From Robiginitomaculum sp. (GTDB lineage: Bacteria; Pseudomonadota; Alphaproteobacteria; Caulobacterales; Maricaulaceae), in assembly GCA_021776595.1 (NCBI GenBank), contig JAJFFP010000066.1:1-44928 (forward strand): a DNA stretch of 44,928 nucleotides, in the 5' to 3' direction. Every line of letters begins with the position of its first letter. The stretch's first letter is position 1. The notes below the pieces were generated by a model. The model did not search any database. It was not told the DNA's origin and saw nothing but the letters and a program-made list of their open reading frames with translations. Both the position numbers and the translations under genes were made by a program. Shown here one piece after another: positions 44,789-44,928 of the stretch.

Positions 44789-44928
44789 TGAGCTACTCCC
44801 CAATGGTTGGACAGTTTCTGGCGTAAATTAAGCTACTTTTTGCTCCTGCTGATCAGGGTTTGTTGTTTCAAGTTTCTTCCAGTAGACCACGGCAGGTGGT
44901 TTTCCAGCAAGGGCAGAATGTGGACGCT
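44789..44928 (-). mobile_element. IS3-family insertion sequence, one end only
   Basis: Starting at 44789 the sequence TGAGCTACTCCCCAATGG, followed by TTGGACAGT, looks like an IS3-family terminal repeat. The transposase C-terminus lies just inside it, reading away from the end as expected for the right end of such an element. The rest, including the other repeat, is beyond the window. The element begins eight bases after the tRNA-Arg CCA. Confidence 0.75.
44828..44928 (-). CDS. IS3-family transposase (OrfB, integrase core), C-terminal fragment
   Basis: Thirty-three codons on the minus strand up to a TAA stop at 44828-44830; the 5' part is cut by the window edge. The peptide begins RPHSALAGKPPAVVYW, the conserved C-terminal motif of IS3-group transposases, where RPHSAL follows the last catalytic region. 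The frame is intact in the visible part. Confidence 0.82.
   Translation of the reverse strand, partial: RPHSALAGKPPAVVYWKKLETTNPDQQEQKVA

Overview
The window looks like a chromosomal segment of a Gram-negative bacterium, most likely an alphaproteobacterium. The evidence is a complete type II secretion system (T2SS), a TonB-dependent receptor, an outer-membrane phosphate porin, an rplY-pth pair, an sdhCDAB operon and 11-bp-spaced Pho boxes of the CTGTCAC type. A Caulobacterales/Hyphomonadales-type marine bacterium is a guess from protein flavour, not shown by the sequence. No phage, plasmid backbone or CRISPR array is visible. Transfer or decay shows at two places: an R-M remnant near 32.4-32.8 kb and an IS3-family end at the right edge.

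Layout. (1) 1-2340: 3' part of a secreted subtilisin-like protease. (2) 2349-17859, all minus strand: one long, mostly overlapping T2SS operon, gspD-gspO-[ABC permease-ABC ATPase-methyltransferase/repeat protein-RgpF-like protein]-gspE-F-G-H-I-J-K-L-M-gspC/N-like. A four-gene surface-polysaccharide module sits inside the secretion operon. (3) 18053-26903, plus strand: a phosphate-acquisition island with an Oar-like TonB receptor, PhnC-type ATPase, a fused PhnD-PhnE protein, an OprO/P-type porin and an orphan PstS-type binding protein. Strong Pho boxes precede the receptor and the porin. A GT4 glycosyltransferase converges on it.

(4) 28193-33882: housekeeping and mixed genes (ClC transporter, small membrane protein, recR, rplY, pth), then a short HNH protein whose first ~21 residues look like the start of a C5 DNA methyltransferase, then a secreted esterase. 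(5) 34101-37470: sdhCDAB. (6) 37525-43256: a large secreted M14 carboxypeptidase (minus) and a large di-heme cytochrome c peroxidase-like protein (plus). (7) 43352-44928: a zf-CHCC protein, an ABC-2-type ATPase, tRNA-Arg(CCG) and the terminal repeat plus transposase C-terminus of an IS3-family element.

Connections. The T2SS probably exports folded periplasmic enzymes, and the adjacent subtilase is a natural candidate substrate. That subtilase and the cytochrome peroxidase ~40 kb away share a ~250-residue four-cysteine domain I do not recognise; it is the most interesting undescribed element here. The phosphate island has outer-membrane entry (receptor, porin), periplasmic capture (PstS-like, PhnD domain) and inner-membrane transport (PhnE domain with PhnC), apparently under PhoB control.
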